DNA of 64,000 nt from Phoebastria nigripes (lineage: Eukaryota > Chordata > Aves > Procellariiformes > Diomedeidae), in contig JAYKAV010002766.1 in the NCBI GenBank assembly GCA_035582835.1, forward strand, positions 3,380,339-3,444,338. Direction: 5' to 3'. How positions within the stretch are numbered: position 1 is the first letter of the stretch; every line of letters begins with the position of its first letter. The position numbers and the translations under genes are program-made. The notes beneath the pieces are model-generated. The model saw only the letters and a list, made by a program, of their open reading frames with translations. It did no database searches and was not told the origin of the DNA. Below are positions 1 to 12,800 of this stretch, piece by piece.

Positions 1-3000
1 TCACCTGAACTCCCACCTGAAACTTCGTATTCCCTTCGCACTTGCTGGCGGCCGCAGAGGGAGCCTGGTTCAGCAAAGAGGCTGCAGCTCCCACTGCCGA
101 ACCCAGTCCCATTGCCCACCACCAGCACGATGGCCTGGCGTGTGCAAATGTATTTAGCTGATGATTTAAGCTTTGATTCCATTTAATTTAGATGTTAGAA
201 GAGTTTTATTTTAGGACTTAATATGTTATTTATGAAGGTATGTCAACACAGCATATCAATTTAGCAGCTGTTGCCAGTTTACTATGAGACGCTGTTTGAG
301 ACAGGACAATCTGTCTCGCTATATAACGTCAATTCTGTGGCACTTACACAAATGCAAAATCACTACAACATTAGAAACAAACAACAGCCATACTAGAGAC
401 TTAGAGAAATACCTTGTAAACCGCACGATAAATTATTGACTTCATGGCATTTGGTGCTGAATTAAAATGATGAACTAAAGTTTTTATCTGCCGAAAGCCG
501 TTTCTATGGTGTTGAAGCAGCAGATGGTCTTTCCTGGAGATAAAGGACTTCAGAGCTTTGCCAGTGCAGAGAACAACTGGAGATTAACATATGTATTGTA
601 AAATTTAAGAGGAGAGCACCTGGTGTTGAAGCCCGACAGTGGCTGGCACGGCTCTGCCTCGCAGGTGGCAGCCCGCCGAGCCCCAGCTGTCCGAGCAGGG
701 CCAGGACCCACCGCAAGGCACAGCCCAGCCCAGGGTGTGTTCAAAAGGCTGTATGGACCCAAGTAGCTGTTTATCAGGGGTTCCGTCATACTTATTCAGG
801 AGGGAAACCCCAACAGTCACAGCCTTGCCTTCATTCACACTAACAGCCTGTTCTGCCCCTGTTTTACGAGTCATTAATTCCTAGTAAGTAGAAAACTGCA
901 TGATGGGCTTTCGATATGAATAGTTTACTGTATCAGAGACAATCCATGATCTAAATTACCACCTATAAATCAATTTTTGAATGTTGACATATCTTTAATA
1001 ATGATAAATGAAGAATTTATGGATGCTGCTAAAGTTCACATCAAGATTTTGATTTATGAGCATGCTGAGCTCAGGTGGAGCCATCAACCCCAGGCCCAGC
1101 ACCTTGTCCTAGACTTGGACACCAGTGTGTCCTCACCTGCACTCTGGTGACTGCCACCCCCCAGGTCTCCCTCCTGTGCTGTGGGGCTGGATCTCCCCAT
1201 GGACCACAGCCAGGCAACTGCAGGGGCGTCTGAGCTTCAGCGGCTTCTGCCTCCTTTGCCAGCTCCTGCCGTCCTCACCTCCACACTGCAGACAACCGGG
1301 ACAGCAAGAGATTTTCTTTCTGTGCAGTGAAGGATGCTCCCCCTTGTCCAGAACGCGTCGTTCTCAGGTGGTGTTTCTCCCTGCCTCTCTATTTCTCTTG
1401 ACTTCACCTGCAGACACCCACTCTCACCACCCATGAGGGTCTGTCAGGGGACAGACGCTAGCACGGGGCGAGCTGTGACCATCTGAGCTTTCACAGAACT
1501 CAGGACACTGAACTGGCACAGGCCTGCTGCCGAGAGCTGCCAGGCTGGAGGGAGAAGGGCTGGAGCAGAAAGCTGGGAACCAAGAGACACTGAGACATTG
1601 GCTGCAGGAGGCCAACAGAGACCAAAAAATGGCTTGGCCACCTGCAAGGCTGAAGATAGTCTCATTTTGTAATAGCACCATGGTAATGGTAGTAGCTCCA
1701 CCATGTACTTCACACAAGCAAGATGTGAACAACTATAGACACAGGCACAGCCCTCCTCCGTCTGTCTGTCTGCTGGCTCTGCTTCTCTGTTTATGCTACC
1801 TGGTGCTTCGGGATGCATCTCCCCGATATGGGCTGTTGTTCTCGTGCACATGTGCCAGGAAGGCCTTCTGGGCTGGAAAGCTGCTTTTCATTTTATTTCA
1901 ATTTACTGTTGGAATTAAGCTGGTGTAAAACAGTGTGTGAAGAGAAAAATTACCACGTCTGTTTAGAGAGCGTAAAATAGGTACTTAACTGTTTGACCAC
2001 TTAGATGGTGGGCTCCAAATCAATTTTCACCCAGCTCACGTCCTGCCACAATTAATAAGCTGAAAATTATGCTGGTTAGAAGCAAACAGTAAACAATAAA
2101 TAACCTCAGTGCCTGTCACTCCTCTCCTTCAGGCTTGTACTCTGCCTTTCTCCTCCTGCCTCACCTGCACCCTGGCTTGCACCCACAGAGCAGCCATGAG
2201 CAGCGTTAGTGGGAGCCGCAGCACACGGGTTCGTGGGTTCGGACTGTGTGGCAGATTACAGGGGTGCTCCCTTTGAAGATGGCAGCCCGCTGCAAACCAA
2301 AAGCACTGCAGCACTTGGCCCTGCTGCGCCGGTGCAGGACAGGCCCTGGGAGCGGGCGCCCCAGTGGTGCCTCCCAGCCCCTCTGGATGGGGCCAGGGGA
2401 GCCCCCAGCCCCTTCCCTCTTTGCCGAGGCAGATGGAGGGAGCCCCCGGCACCGGGGATGGAGCAGAAGGGGGCTGTGCTTGCCAGAGGTGCTACACACA
2501 TTTCAAATTACAAGCAAAATTACAAAGCAACCCCAGTGATGTCCCTCCACCACACACGGTGGGACGTGCCACCACCCGAGCCTGCCTGTGCTCTGCCTGC
2601 ACTCTGCCTGTCAGCGCCCTCGCTGCCTCTGCCGGGGAGCCAGCCAGCCCACCCCAGCCACGGCAGTACCCCGCTCTCGGCACCGGCCTCTCCTTCCCCG
2701 GCTGGAAGAGCCGACCCTGATCCATCTTTCTCGAGTGAATACTACATACATGTGCCGCGAAAAGGCACGGCAAGACACACAGATTAGGAATTAGCTTGTT
2801 CCCGCTGTAACGAGGGTGAGAGCATGATGGTCGTTACCAGCATCCCCACTCCGGCACCCAGGGGTGCACACCGGCGCGCCCAGGAGCCCCAGGACTGCAG
2901 CAGCTCCGCCGGGGCAGCACCCACCGGCTCTGCAGCAGCGGACGGGCGACATGGAGGGGACCATCCTGCTCGGCTGTAGTGGGACTGGGGCTGCTTGGGG

Positions 3001-6000
3001 TCAAAGTGGGGGGCTGATCCCCTTCCCCACCCAGCCCCACATTTAACAAAGTCTGGAAGCTGTGCAACAAGAAGCACCGAGCTATTTGTCCCAAGCCAAG
3101 GCCATGACAACTCCCCAGCCAGCCAGAGAAACATTAATTGCTAAGCAAGTAATTAGTGGCTACAAAATATGACCAATACAATTACACTGAGCGTTTTTTT
3201 CCTCTCTCTGTCCAGAGTCTTGGCACTGAACAGTCTTATAATTAGATGACAAAACTGACAAGCAGCTCCAGTGAAACAGCCCGTCCTCGCCTTTTGTGGA
3301 GGCTCCCCAAGTGTTCTGCACCAATAATTACTAACGAAGTTATTTCTTTCAGTACTAAAAAGGCATTCCACAGGTAATTTGCCCATAATAGCACAGGCCC
3401 AGCGCTGGCAAACAGCCCCATACCTGCAGACCCCAGCAGGTCTGGGACAGCTTCAGCTCTGGGCTCACAGACGCTCCCTGAGGCGACCCCCCCACCCCAG
3501 CTCGGGACCCTCCTGTGCCCCCACGGGCTCCAGGCTCTGCACAGTCGCTCCGTCCCCTGAAATTGCCACCCAAGGGCACTCGGCATGGTGCAGCCCACCA
3601 CCGTCCAGCGCACCCAATCCTCTGGCACGTNGTGACAGGAGCCCCCCAACATGGCCAGGACATGAACGTGGGCGAGGGATGGGGCAGACCAGAGAAGGAG
3701 AAGCAATACCCGACGAGCCCTGCTTTCTCTAGCCTGTCACCAGGCACAAGGATAAATGACGTGGGGGAGGATGAACGGGCACAGAGGCAGCGGCGTGCCT
3801 GAGCTGCCTCTCCTGGAGGTCCAGCCTGCTCACCCGAAGCCAGGCTCGCCTGGTCCTCACCTGCACAGGGACATGCCCTCCTCAGCACCATTTCATCCCA
3901 GATGTTCAAAGCTGCTGCTGGCGTGTCCTGGCTCAGTGGCACTGTAATGATGTCATCCATCTGCATTTTCTAAGACTATTTGGAAAAAAAGCCCACAAGT
4001 CTGTAATTTGTCATCATAATACAGACCTGGAGAACAGCTGAACAAACCATTAATATTGAACAAACAAACAAACAAAAACCAATAATGGCTTCTATTGAGC
4101 AGAGACCCAAAGCTGATGGATGACCTGTAGCAGCACAGGAGAATTATTTGTGAATTGCTATTGATTTCCAAAATCAACATGTAAATTTTGCCTCACAATT
4201 GAAGTATCGGGGGAAGTTTTTGCTTTTAGAAAGCCTTTTCTCTCCCTGTGACTTTTTGGGGGAAATAACATTCACTCCAGCCAAGCCCACGTTATTCTCG
4301 CGGACACAGAGCAAGCTGGTTAAACTCAGGCACCCACGCCTAGGGGCTGGCCTGGGTTTGAGCATCGCAGGGCATCCTCAGAGTCCTCCTAGATGCTGAA
4401 ATGCTGACAGGGGCAGAGCATCCGAGAGCAAGCAGGGTGCAGTTCAGGACAAGGGCCTGCAGGCCTGGCGTGGCACCAGGGCAAACACGTGAGCCACCAC
4501 ATCTGCATGAGCACTGCCGGCCACTCTCTCACGCCAGCGCCGGCAGGAAGGGTCCCAAGTCCTTGCTGCATTTCGGCACAGAGCACCCCTGCTGCCGGGG
4601 GGAACGGTGCAAGACTGACTGTCCAAGCTGAAGCACCAAAACCTGTATTTTAGACAAAAATAGGTGCCCACAGAGGTTTCTGAAGGACCAAGTACCCGCC
4701 ACTCCACCGTGGCCCCAATATGTGGCTCTGGCCCACAGCTTTACCCCAACAGCCCATATCTGCGACCAATGAGCTCTACAACTCCTGTCCCGCCACCTCC
4801 AACCTTGGCTCCGCATTTGGGCAGGAGCTCAGCACATCACTGTGAAATCTAAACTCATAGCACTCACCCTGCGCTGTTCCGTATCATTAATGGAACATCT
4901 GCCATGCTGCAAACAATGCGAAGTGTTCAGCGCTTCTCCCATCGCTTACCACTAACAGCGTTAGTCTTACTGCTATGAACAGAGTGTGCAGCAGAAGGCC
5001 AGAGCCTACTAATGCCTGGCAAGCTGAAAACGTCAGAAACAACCTCTCTCCATCCCAGCACAGAAGAGCCACTGGTGCCTCTGAGCGATCCTGCCTGGCT
5101 CTGCAGACCCAGCAGCCCGGGACGGCACTTCCCACATCAGCAAATGCCAGTGGTAACTGCCGCTGGTGCACACACTGCTCTGCTTCCAGCAGCTCAGTAT
5201 CTGCCGTTCCCCTACATCCCCAGCCTTTTATCATTATCTAACCTGTGACAAACCCATTACGATGCTAAAGATTGGAATTACTGTGATCCCAGGCAGATGC
5301 CCAGGAACCGGCCCAGAGAAACAGCAGTGTTTTGCACAAGGCAGTAATAAATTATTGAAGGTCACCTATGATTTATCACTGCTTTGGATTCCAAACAGTG
5401 ACACTGCTTCACCCAGGGAAGCAGCCTCGTGGGTGCCAGAGCATCTGCTCTGGTTGAGTCTCTAACAGTGATGNTTTTGCTTATTTTCTTGAATTGGAAG
5501 CATCCCCAATAAGCACGCTGTCTGCTTGTTTGAGTGATGCCTTTGCCATACAACACTGTGAACTTACATCCCATCCACTGTGCACAATGGCTCTGACAAC
5601 TGGAAAAGCACTGTCTGGGGAGAGGACAACTCCAGGAACTGCAGGCGGCTCCCACACAGGGCGAGCTCTGCTCTGCCAGCCCCACCTGCGCACTGCCCCG
5701 TCCTGCCCGGCGGAGTGAGTGAAGAACGTGACCGCAGCCAGCTTCACTCCAGAGGAAAGCGGCACCTTTCAGCATGATCCTGATTGTGAGGGAGAGCCTC
5801 AGCCACAGAGGGACCTGCAGAGCTGGCCTGGCAAGGGGTACAGACACAGACCCTTCCTCCCGTGCCTCTCCATGCACTTGGGCCACCTTCCCCCCGGGGC
5901 TCTGCTTCCTGCTGGAGCATCCCCATCCCAGCTCCGAGGCTGGGTGCCCTGAAGTTTCGGCAACACTTTAGGGGCTCCGAGACCCCTGCCAGCAGAGCCT

Positions 6001-9000
6001 CCTTCTTGCTGCCCGTTTGCCTGCCCGGTGGCAAGCAGCCCAGAGGTTTTCCCAAGACAAGCTCTGCCCGCAGCGAGTGCAGGCAGAGCGCAGCACCACT
6101 GGAGAGGCAGCCAGGGCAGCCCCCAGCCGCTGGTCACAGCCTCTCCGACTGGTGCGACCCCACACAACTGACCAGCCGTGGATGCTCCTACTGCTCAGGC
6201 AGCTGCCGCGGGTGCGGCAGGTATTCCTGTGCCTGCGTCCCTTTGCCCCGGGGCTGTCCTCTCTCCTCTGGGCTCTGATTCTGCCTCTCGCGGGGCTGGG
6301 AGAGCCCAGCGCAGCTGATGAGGAGTCGAGGGCACAGACGAGCACTACTTGCAGCAAGACCCTGCCAGTCCACACTGGCAGTTGCAACCTCTCACTTTAG
6401 AAGCAGGAAAAATAATTACCAGCAACTTTTGGAAGTAAATAAATAGTTGGTGAGCTGAGCCGCTTGCATTATTAATGGTCAGTTCAACTGTTCAGACACC
6501 TCAGTCGTTACTAACAAGAATATCTGATGCCAATAAAACTCCTTGCCTATCGTGCTGCCAATATAAAAAATCCAATGTGTTGTACTAAACCAGCTACCCT
6601 CAAGCACAGAGAAATTATCTGAAAAACAAGCTCAGAGGCTGGCGAATCCCCCAAATGCATCCCTGGTGCAGGCTGGATCATTATCACCAGAATGGGGCAA
6701 ATATGCACACAAAGAGGGGAGCAGAGACCAGGCTGGGGGACAGCTGGGACATCCCAGCAGCAGTGGGGGACTCAGAGGACCCAGAGATACTAAGAAAAGC
6801 TCTTTTGTTGCAAGTGCAAGGGCTAGACAACAGCACATGAGCTGCCTGCCCCAGCCAGAGGCTGCTCTGTGCCCGAGCCCAGCAGAGCTGCAGGAGACGC
6901 AAGACACATTCCTAGTTTCAGCCCTGCGACTCCCCAGACTTGGTCCCAGCAGGGACGAGTCTTTGCCGTGCTCATGAATGTGCCAGAAATGGCTGCAGGT
7001 GACAGGCACTGCCAGAGAGATAAGACTACACAGCACTGCACCGTGTTTTCATCTTCAAAGAGCTTTAAGATGCTAAGAAATTAACAGCAGCTTCTCCTGG
7101 GCACAGCTTTTGTCCCTGCGTGAAGGTCTGAGACACCAGGCTGGCATCGTGGAGACGTGCTGCCGGAGCCTGTCTGCAGGCTTGAGCTGCTCTGATGAGG
7201 AACAATTAGACAAGAGGGCAGAGAAACCCCGAAGAGAGCGGCTGCCTCTGACACAGGCTCTCGGCAGGGCTCCGGCTGCAGCTGCCAGCGGGAAAGGCTG
7301 AAGTGGCACTTCTGCAAGTGCAGTTAATGCTGCTGGAGCCTCCACCTCGCTGCAAAGGGAGCAAGGACAGACCGCTCTTAGCCAGCCCTTCCTCCACTGT
7401 CACCCAATTAATGGGGCGGGGACATCAGCAGGGACAGGGCTACCCCAGGGTTTGAAACGCACAGGGCGTCTGTGCAAACAGCCCTCCAGCCCCCTGCACG
7501 ACACCTCCAGCCCCCGGAGCCGGGAGCTGCGTCCCTCAGTCCCAGCAGCCTCCCTCCCTCCCTCCAGGCCCTCCTGCCTGTGCCCCGAGGCGTGATGGGG
7601 ACGGGCAGCCTGCCATGGCCAGCAGCGCCTGGCCCCGTCCTCACGCCTGGCTGGTGGCAGTGGCTGCCTTTCTAGACATCCCTTTCATCTCATCAGAGGC
7701 TGCTAGATTTAATTCCCTGCACTTTGGTATAAAGTCAGGGTCCCATCCGGAAAGCAATTTGTGCCTCCCGGAGCAGGCGGTCATAACATTTCCCATTAAA
7801 ATGTAAATTTGGCTAAGTTTTCTGGCATCTCTTTCCCTTCCTTAAGGTAAGAAGAATATGAACCTGTATTATTTTTTCCATCAATGTTATCTTCCTCTCC
7901 GTTTTGTGCTAAGTAAAAAAGCTGCCCGATATACACCTTCTGCAAATTAAATTTGAATTGAGTCTGACAGCACAACAGGGATGCAGATTACAAAGAGATG
8001 TGCTAGACTAATTGGAATCATTTCTAAGAGGTTATTCGCAGAAGTGTTAACCACGGAAGGCACAAGTAGAGCCACACGTGGTCTCTGCACCGAACGCTCA
8101 TCTCGGCCGAGCCACCCAGCGCTGCCGGCATCGCCCTCACGGTGCAGGCAGGAGCGGGGTGGCTGCCCGGCTGGCTGCAGAACCAGCCTGCTCCCGACAC
8201 CAGCAGCACCTTGCCAGCAGCATGGCCTCTCAGGAACATGCTGGATGCTGAGTTTAGTTTCACTGATGATTGCAGCCTGCCAACCAAAACCAGCCTTCCT
8301 CTGCCAGGCACTGCCCAGGCACACTGTGGGCGTACCACAGCCACCGGCAGACCCGCAGAGCTCTGGGGGTACCTGGAGCCAGAGCCCACCTGCACCCCAG
8401 CCCAACAGCAGGGCCACCACAGACCACCTCTGCAGCAGGGCAGGGGGTGGTCCCAGGACCGANCTCCCCTGCAGACCCCCATCAGCTGCTGCTCCTCCCG
8501 CTAGCCCCTGGGGCTCCTAGGGCCAGCCAGATGCCGGCGGTCCCTGCTCCACCACTTGCCTCCCCAGCAACTGCAGCAACGTGCTGTGCCCCCCCTGCCA
8601 GCAGAGAGGGGAAGGGACATCTAGTAACAGGCACAGGATTTCAGCCAAATATGCTCAGAATAATTAAACCAATTGTCCTGCTCACACTGCACTTTTTAAA
8701 AGATGATCTTTCATGATTAAAACCCCAAATCCCTGTAGACTCACCATTTCTTTTCCCTTCAGACACCTGGAAGTGCTCTCTCCACGCCTCAGGAAGCTTG
8801 TCAGAGTCTGAAGGGTATTTAAAGGATACAACTATACACCATGGGGAAAAACCTGAAAATTATCTTTTGATGGTCAGCTACGCAGAAACCAACGGGCACC
8901 AGGCTGCCCGTCCCGGGGCTCCCTGCCCAGAACTGCTGCTTGACACAGCTCGTCAAAGTCACGCTGGAGCAGAGCGGCTGCAGAATTAATATGGGAGCAC

Positions 9001-9772
9001 AATGAATTAATTACTATCTCCAGCTGCATTTCTAGTGGGGATAATTTCAAGTGCAATGGTTTGAATGACATCGTTTCAAAGAAGAGTTTCCCATTCTCCT
9101 GACTAATTTAAGGTTAACTAAATTTGTTTCTCACCAGGAGACAGCTCATCAGCTCAGCCCACGGTAATGACAGCTCCGCAAGCTCCCGTATGTGCCTGAG
9201 AAGCAGGAGACACTTTGGGTTTTGTCCCCAAGAAGATGCAGGGTCAAGTTGTGCCATACTCTTGCTTCTCTCGCAGAGCCCCCACGGGAGCTCCAGCACC
9301 CAGGGCTGCAGCCGGCAGCCCCAGCACCACCGCTCCCACGCTGTCCCATTGCCCCACGCGTGACTGCTGGCCACCACATCATCCTAAACACAGTTTCCCA
9401 CAGTTTGCCTCCCCTGAAGGGCTCCAAGAGCTGCCCAGGTCCTGGGCGAGGTGGGGAGAGGCTGGTCGCTGCAGGGCAGCAGACTCCCACAATCTTGGTC
9501 CCTCTCTGTGGGCCAGTGCGCCCTGCGCGGGGCAGCTGCATTTGATTTTTCAGCCCCATGTCAGAAACCACAGCCTCACCACTCTGGCTGCCTGTGCTCG
9601 GCGCAAGCCATCCCACTCTGCTGGTGTGACGGCCACACAGCCTGGCCGGCCCCACCAGTCGCCGCTCCATGCAGGAACAGCCACTCTCGGCACGCAGCGG
9701 GGCCAGCCCCAATGGCTACCACGGGCATGGGGCGCACGCGCCACGAGACCTTGCGCCACACAACACGCGGAC
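1..9772. other. Gene-free region upstream of MANEAL, first part
   Basis: I see no exon that I recognise on either strand. The many short open frames are GC-driven shadows with no family motif and no pairing of splice sites. The sequence alternates between GC-rich stretches and short AT-rich islands with many TAATTA-like cores, for example about 150-480, 880-1060, 1900-2110, 3130-3250, 3950-4200, 6410-6620 and 7690-8050. Isolated single Ns occur at 3631, 5474 and 8463. In human the neighbour on this side of MANEAL is EPHA10, but I could not recognise any EPHA10 exon here. Confidence 0.6.
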
Positions 9773-9852
9773 GGCCCACGTCGCACAGCAATGGCCCACG
9801 TCGCACAGCAATGGCTCACATCGGGCAGCGGACGGCCCACGTTGGGCAGCAA
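9773..9852. repeat. Short tandem repeat, about 4 copies of a 20-bp unit
   Basis: Four consecutive units begin with GGCCCACG or GGCTCACA. Units 1 and 2 are identical 20-mers (GGCCCACGTCGCACAGCAAT). Unit 3 is 21 bp and diverged (GGCTCACATCGGGCAGCGGAC). Unit 4 is GGCCCACGTTGGGCAGCAAG. Each unit carries CpGs. This looks like a small GC-rich minisatellite of local origin. No coding role is apparent, although the repeat is open in several frames. Confidence 0.85.
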
Positions 9853-12800
9853 GCTTCCGCAGGCTCGGGAGTTCCCACTTCCCCAGAAATCTCGTCAAAA
9901 CAAGCTGTGGCTAATGACAGTTTGCATCACAGCATAATGAAGTAATTGCACTTGACAGAGCTGCAGCCAGCCCACTTCCCAGCTACTTGTGGGCAGAGTT
10001 AATGGAGAGCATCATCACAGACCCAGGGGAGAGCAGGCTCATGAATAAAAATTGATAGCTTCGTTGCAAAGAGGGGTCTGGTCCAATGCTTTCCCTGTCC
10101 CAGAGACCCCCAGGCCCCGGGGACAAGAGTGCTCCCTGGGGAGCCTCAGGGGCACAGCGTGGCTTTCCTGCAGGGCAGCTCCTGGCACGGCACAGGCAGC
10201 ACCAGCTCCTGGAAGCCAGCACGCAGCTCAGACTGTCACCGAAACCTCTGTCCCCTCAGCGGCAGTAAGTGAATTAGCAGAATCAGCCAGCATTAATTAT
10301 GCAGAGAATCATTTGCTTGTGAAATTAAAAAAAAAAAAAAAAAGAAAAGAGGATCTAATTTAATCAAAATATAATTAAATGAATAGTTAATTTAACAATT
10401 CCGCAGTGAAAACCCCTTGACCTCTGGAGCTATGCTCCCTGCAAGCACGGGCCGTTCATTGCTCCAGCACTTGGCTCTGGCACCCCATGGCACCCCCGTT
10501 CCCCGGCACGTCCCCACCTCAACCTGTGCTGCCCAGAACCCTCTCCCTGGGGGACTCACCCTGCAGCCATCTCCAAGGTTTCAAGACCAGAAAGGGTAAA
10601 TTACAGCCTTTTTGAAAAAGGAAGAAAGAAAGAGAAGAGATGGGCGTACACAGACCACATTACTTTTAAGCCCCTGAAAAATTCCAGTCCTGATAAATAT
10701 TTTTTTAAGGAACCAGAATATAGGAAGAACATGAGCAACAGCCAGGTGGAATTTCTTCCAGAAAAGGGAGCTGAGAGCAAATCTGACAAATGTGTCTGGA
10801 GTGACTTGGGAGAGGGGATGCTGTCTGGGGAAGCAGGCTCTCCAGATGGCCTCAAGGTCCCTTCTGTCTCTATCGTCTATGCTTCTACAGACTAATTCCT
10901 TAAATCAGCATCCTGTGGAAATTTGCCAGGCATCCTGCCAACTCTGGAGCTGGAAGAAGGGCTGGAGGACAGTATAAATGGATATGCATGCACAGCGTGT
11001 AAAAGGAAACTGGGTTTTTGCAATAGGCCCCTATAATGTCCAGAGGTAAACTCAAAGGAGCATTTTACAGCAGCCTCCTCTTGAGACAGCAAAGCCCTGG
11101 CTCAGAGATACAAGGTGTGTGTAAGAGAGGCAGAACAGCCCCAGCCGAGAACTAGCTGTCTCATGGATGACCCTTCCCACCCGCTGCTTCACAGCCCTCT
11201 TCTGTTACAGGCGGACTCATTCCTGCAGCAAAAACAAGAACTGCAGCTCAGCATCCCCCTCTATGCACAAAAATGGCCTAGATGGACAAGATCACGTCTC
11301 CTGGCTGTAACCACAGTGAGTGAAAAATCCTCACTCTGAGCTTCAAGCATCTGGCAAGGCGGACTGTGCTCCATCTGGAAGCATTTCCCCATGCACTGGA
11401 CTATCTCCTAGTCAAGGCATTATAAGAAAATAAATCAGAAGGAGATTAACATAAATATTGTTTGAAAGATTTAATCAGCTACAAATTGCAATGTTATGTT
11501 TCCAGCTTAATTAGCCCAAGCCTGGTTTTCTTTGCTCTGTATTGTGAAGTAGAGTGAGGGCATTTAGAAGCAGCATTGCAGATCTCAGTTTGCAGTGATG
11601 GAGGAAAACTTCTCTCTGGCTGGGGCTAGCAGATGCCTCGCATAGCAGGATCTGTGGGGGAGGCTGCTTTTTGCAGCAAGAATGGTGCTGCAGTGGCTTC
11701 CTGTGCCACTTTGCGACAAGGAGGATGCTCCAGCCTTGCAGGCATGTTGCTGCTGCACCCACCAAAGCTGCTTTGCCTTCAACAACATCAGTGGCGTGAG
11801 AGGCAAAGAGCCCTCAGACACAGAGGTGGTATTTGTGAGAGTCTGCCCAGGGACAGCACCTCACCCCTGCACCGGCACNGGGCAGTTTTGGAAAAAATTC
11901 CTGACTGCCCCATCAAAGACATGACTTGAGGCATATCGGCACCTGGCAGACCATGCCTGTACTGTGGCACTGTGAAGCCATACATGTTCTCTCAGACCTG
12001 CAGAGCTCGAGGAAGGACATGGAATAAATCTAGTGTCAATTATAGCTAGAGATGGCCAAAAATGTGTAAAAAAAATTAAAGCAATTAAATACATTCTCAG
12101 AGGCACCTTCCTGTAACAAGAGTTATTCCTGGGCTGCTCTAATTTATGTCCTGCTTCCTACAGTACTCCAAACGATAACCAAAAGTCCACAATAAAGGGT
12201 GCTCCAACTATAGCAGCTGTGAAAAGTTCTCAGCGCAACCACCTCTGCCATGTAACAGCAGCACAAAATAAAAAAGGGTATGAAAAGCCACAGGCTTCTA
12301 GCCACCAACTGCAGCAGCAAGAATGACATTGTGGACATGGGGAAGCTAAGAAACATCAGTAGATAAGATCACAGGGAGAAGCAAGAGTTACCCAGCAACT
12401 GCCCAAAATCAGACAGACCCGATTACTCGGCCAAGGCTTCCAAACACAAACCTCTGACAGCGTTTTTCCCCAATGGCTTCAACAGGGATGGAAGGGTCAG
12501 ACACTCAGCAGCTTCACCTCTGATATCAACACAGACTGAGCCTGCCTGGTCTGTTGTTGCTCATTTGAATCATCGCTATATGAGTTTGAACTGGCTCTGC
12601 TAATGAGGTTCTAAAGACGCATTATTTGGAGGGCAAGCGCTAATTAAAATGCAAACCATGTATTTCCTGCTCTGAGTGCTCATGCCAATGTGATTTCAAC
12701 AAGGGTTGCAAACACAAGAGTCACCCTGATCTGTACTGCTCCTGTGAATTGGCTTATGAAANTGTTTATAGTTCCACCTACAAGATCTAAAAAGGCATCT

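Noticed and set aside
2209..2787. 192-codon plus-strand frame in the upstream flank
   Set aside because: Pro/Ala/Ser-rich composition typical of GC-driven open frames, several overlapping frames are equally open, no motif.
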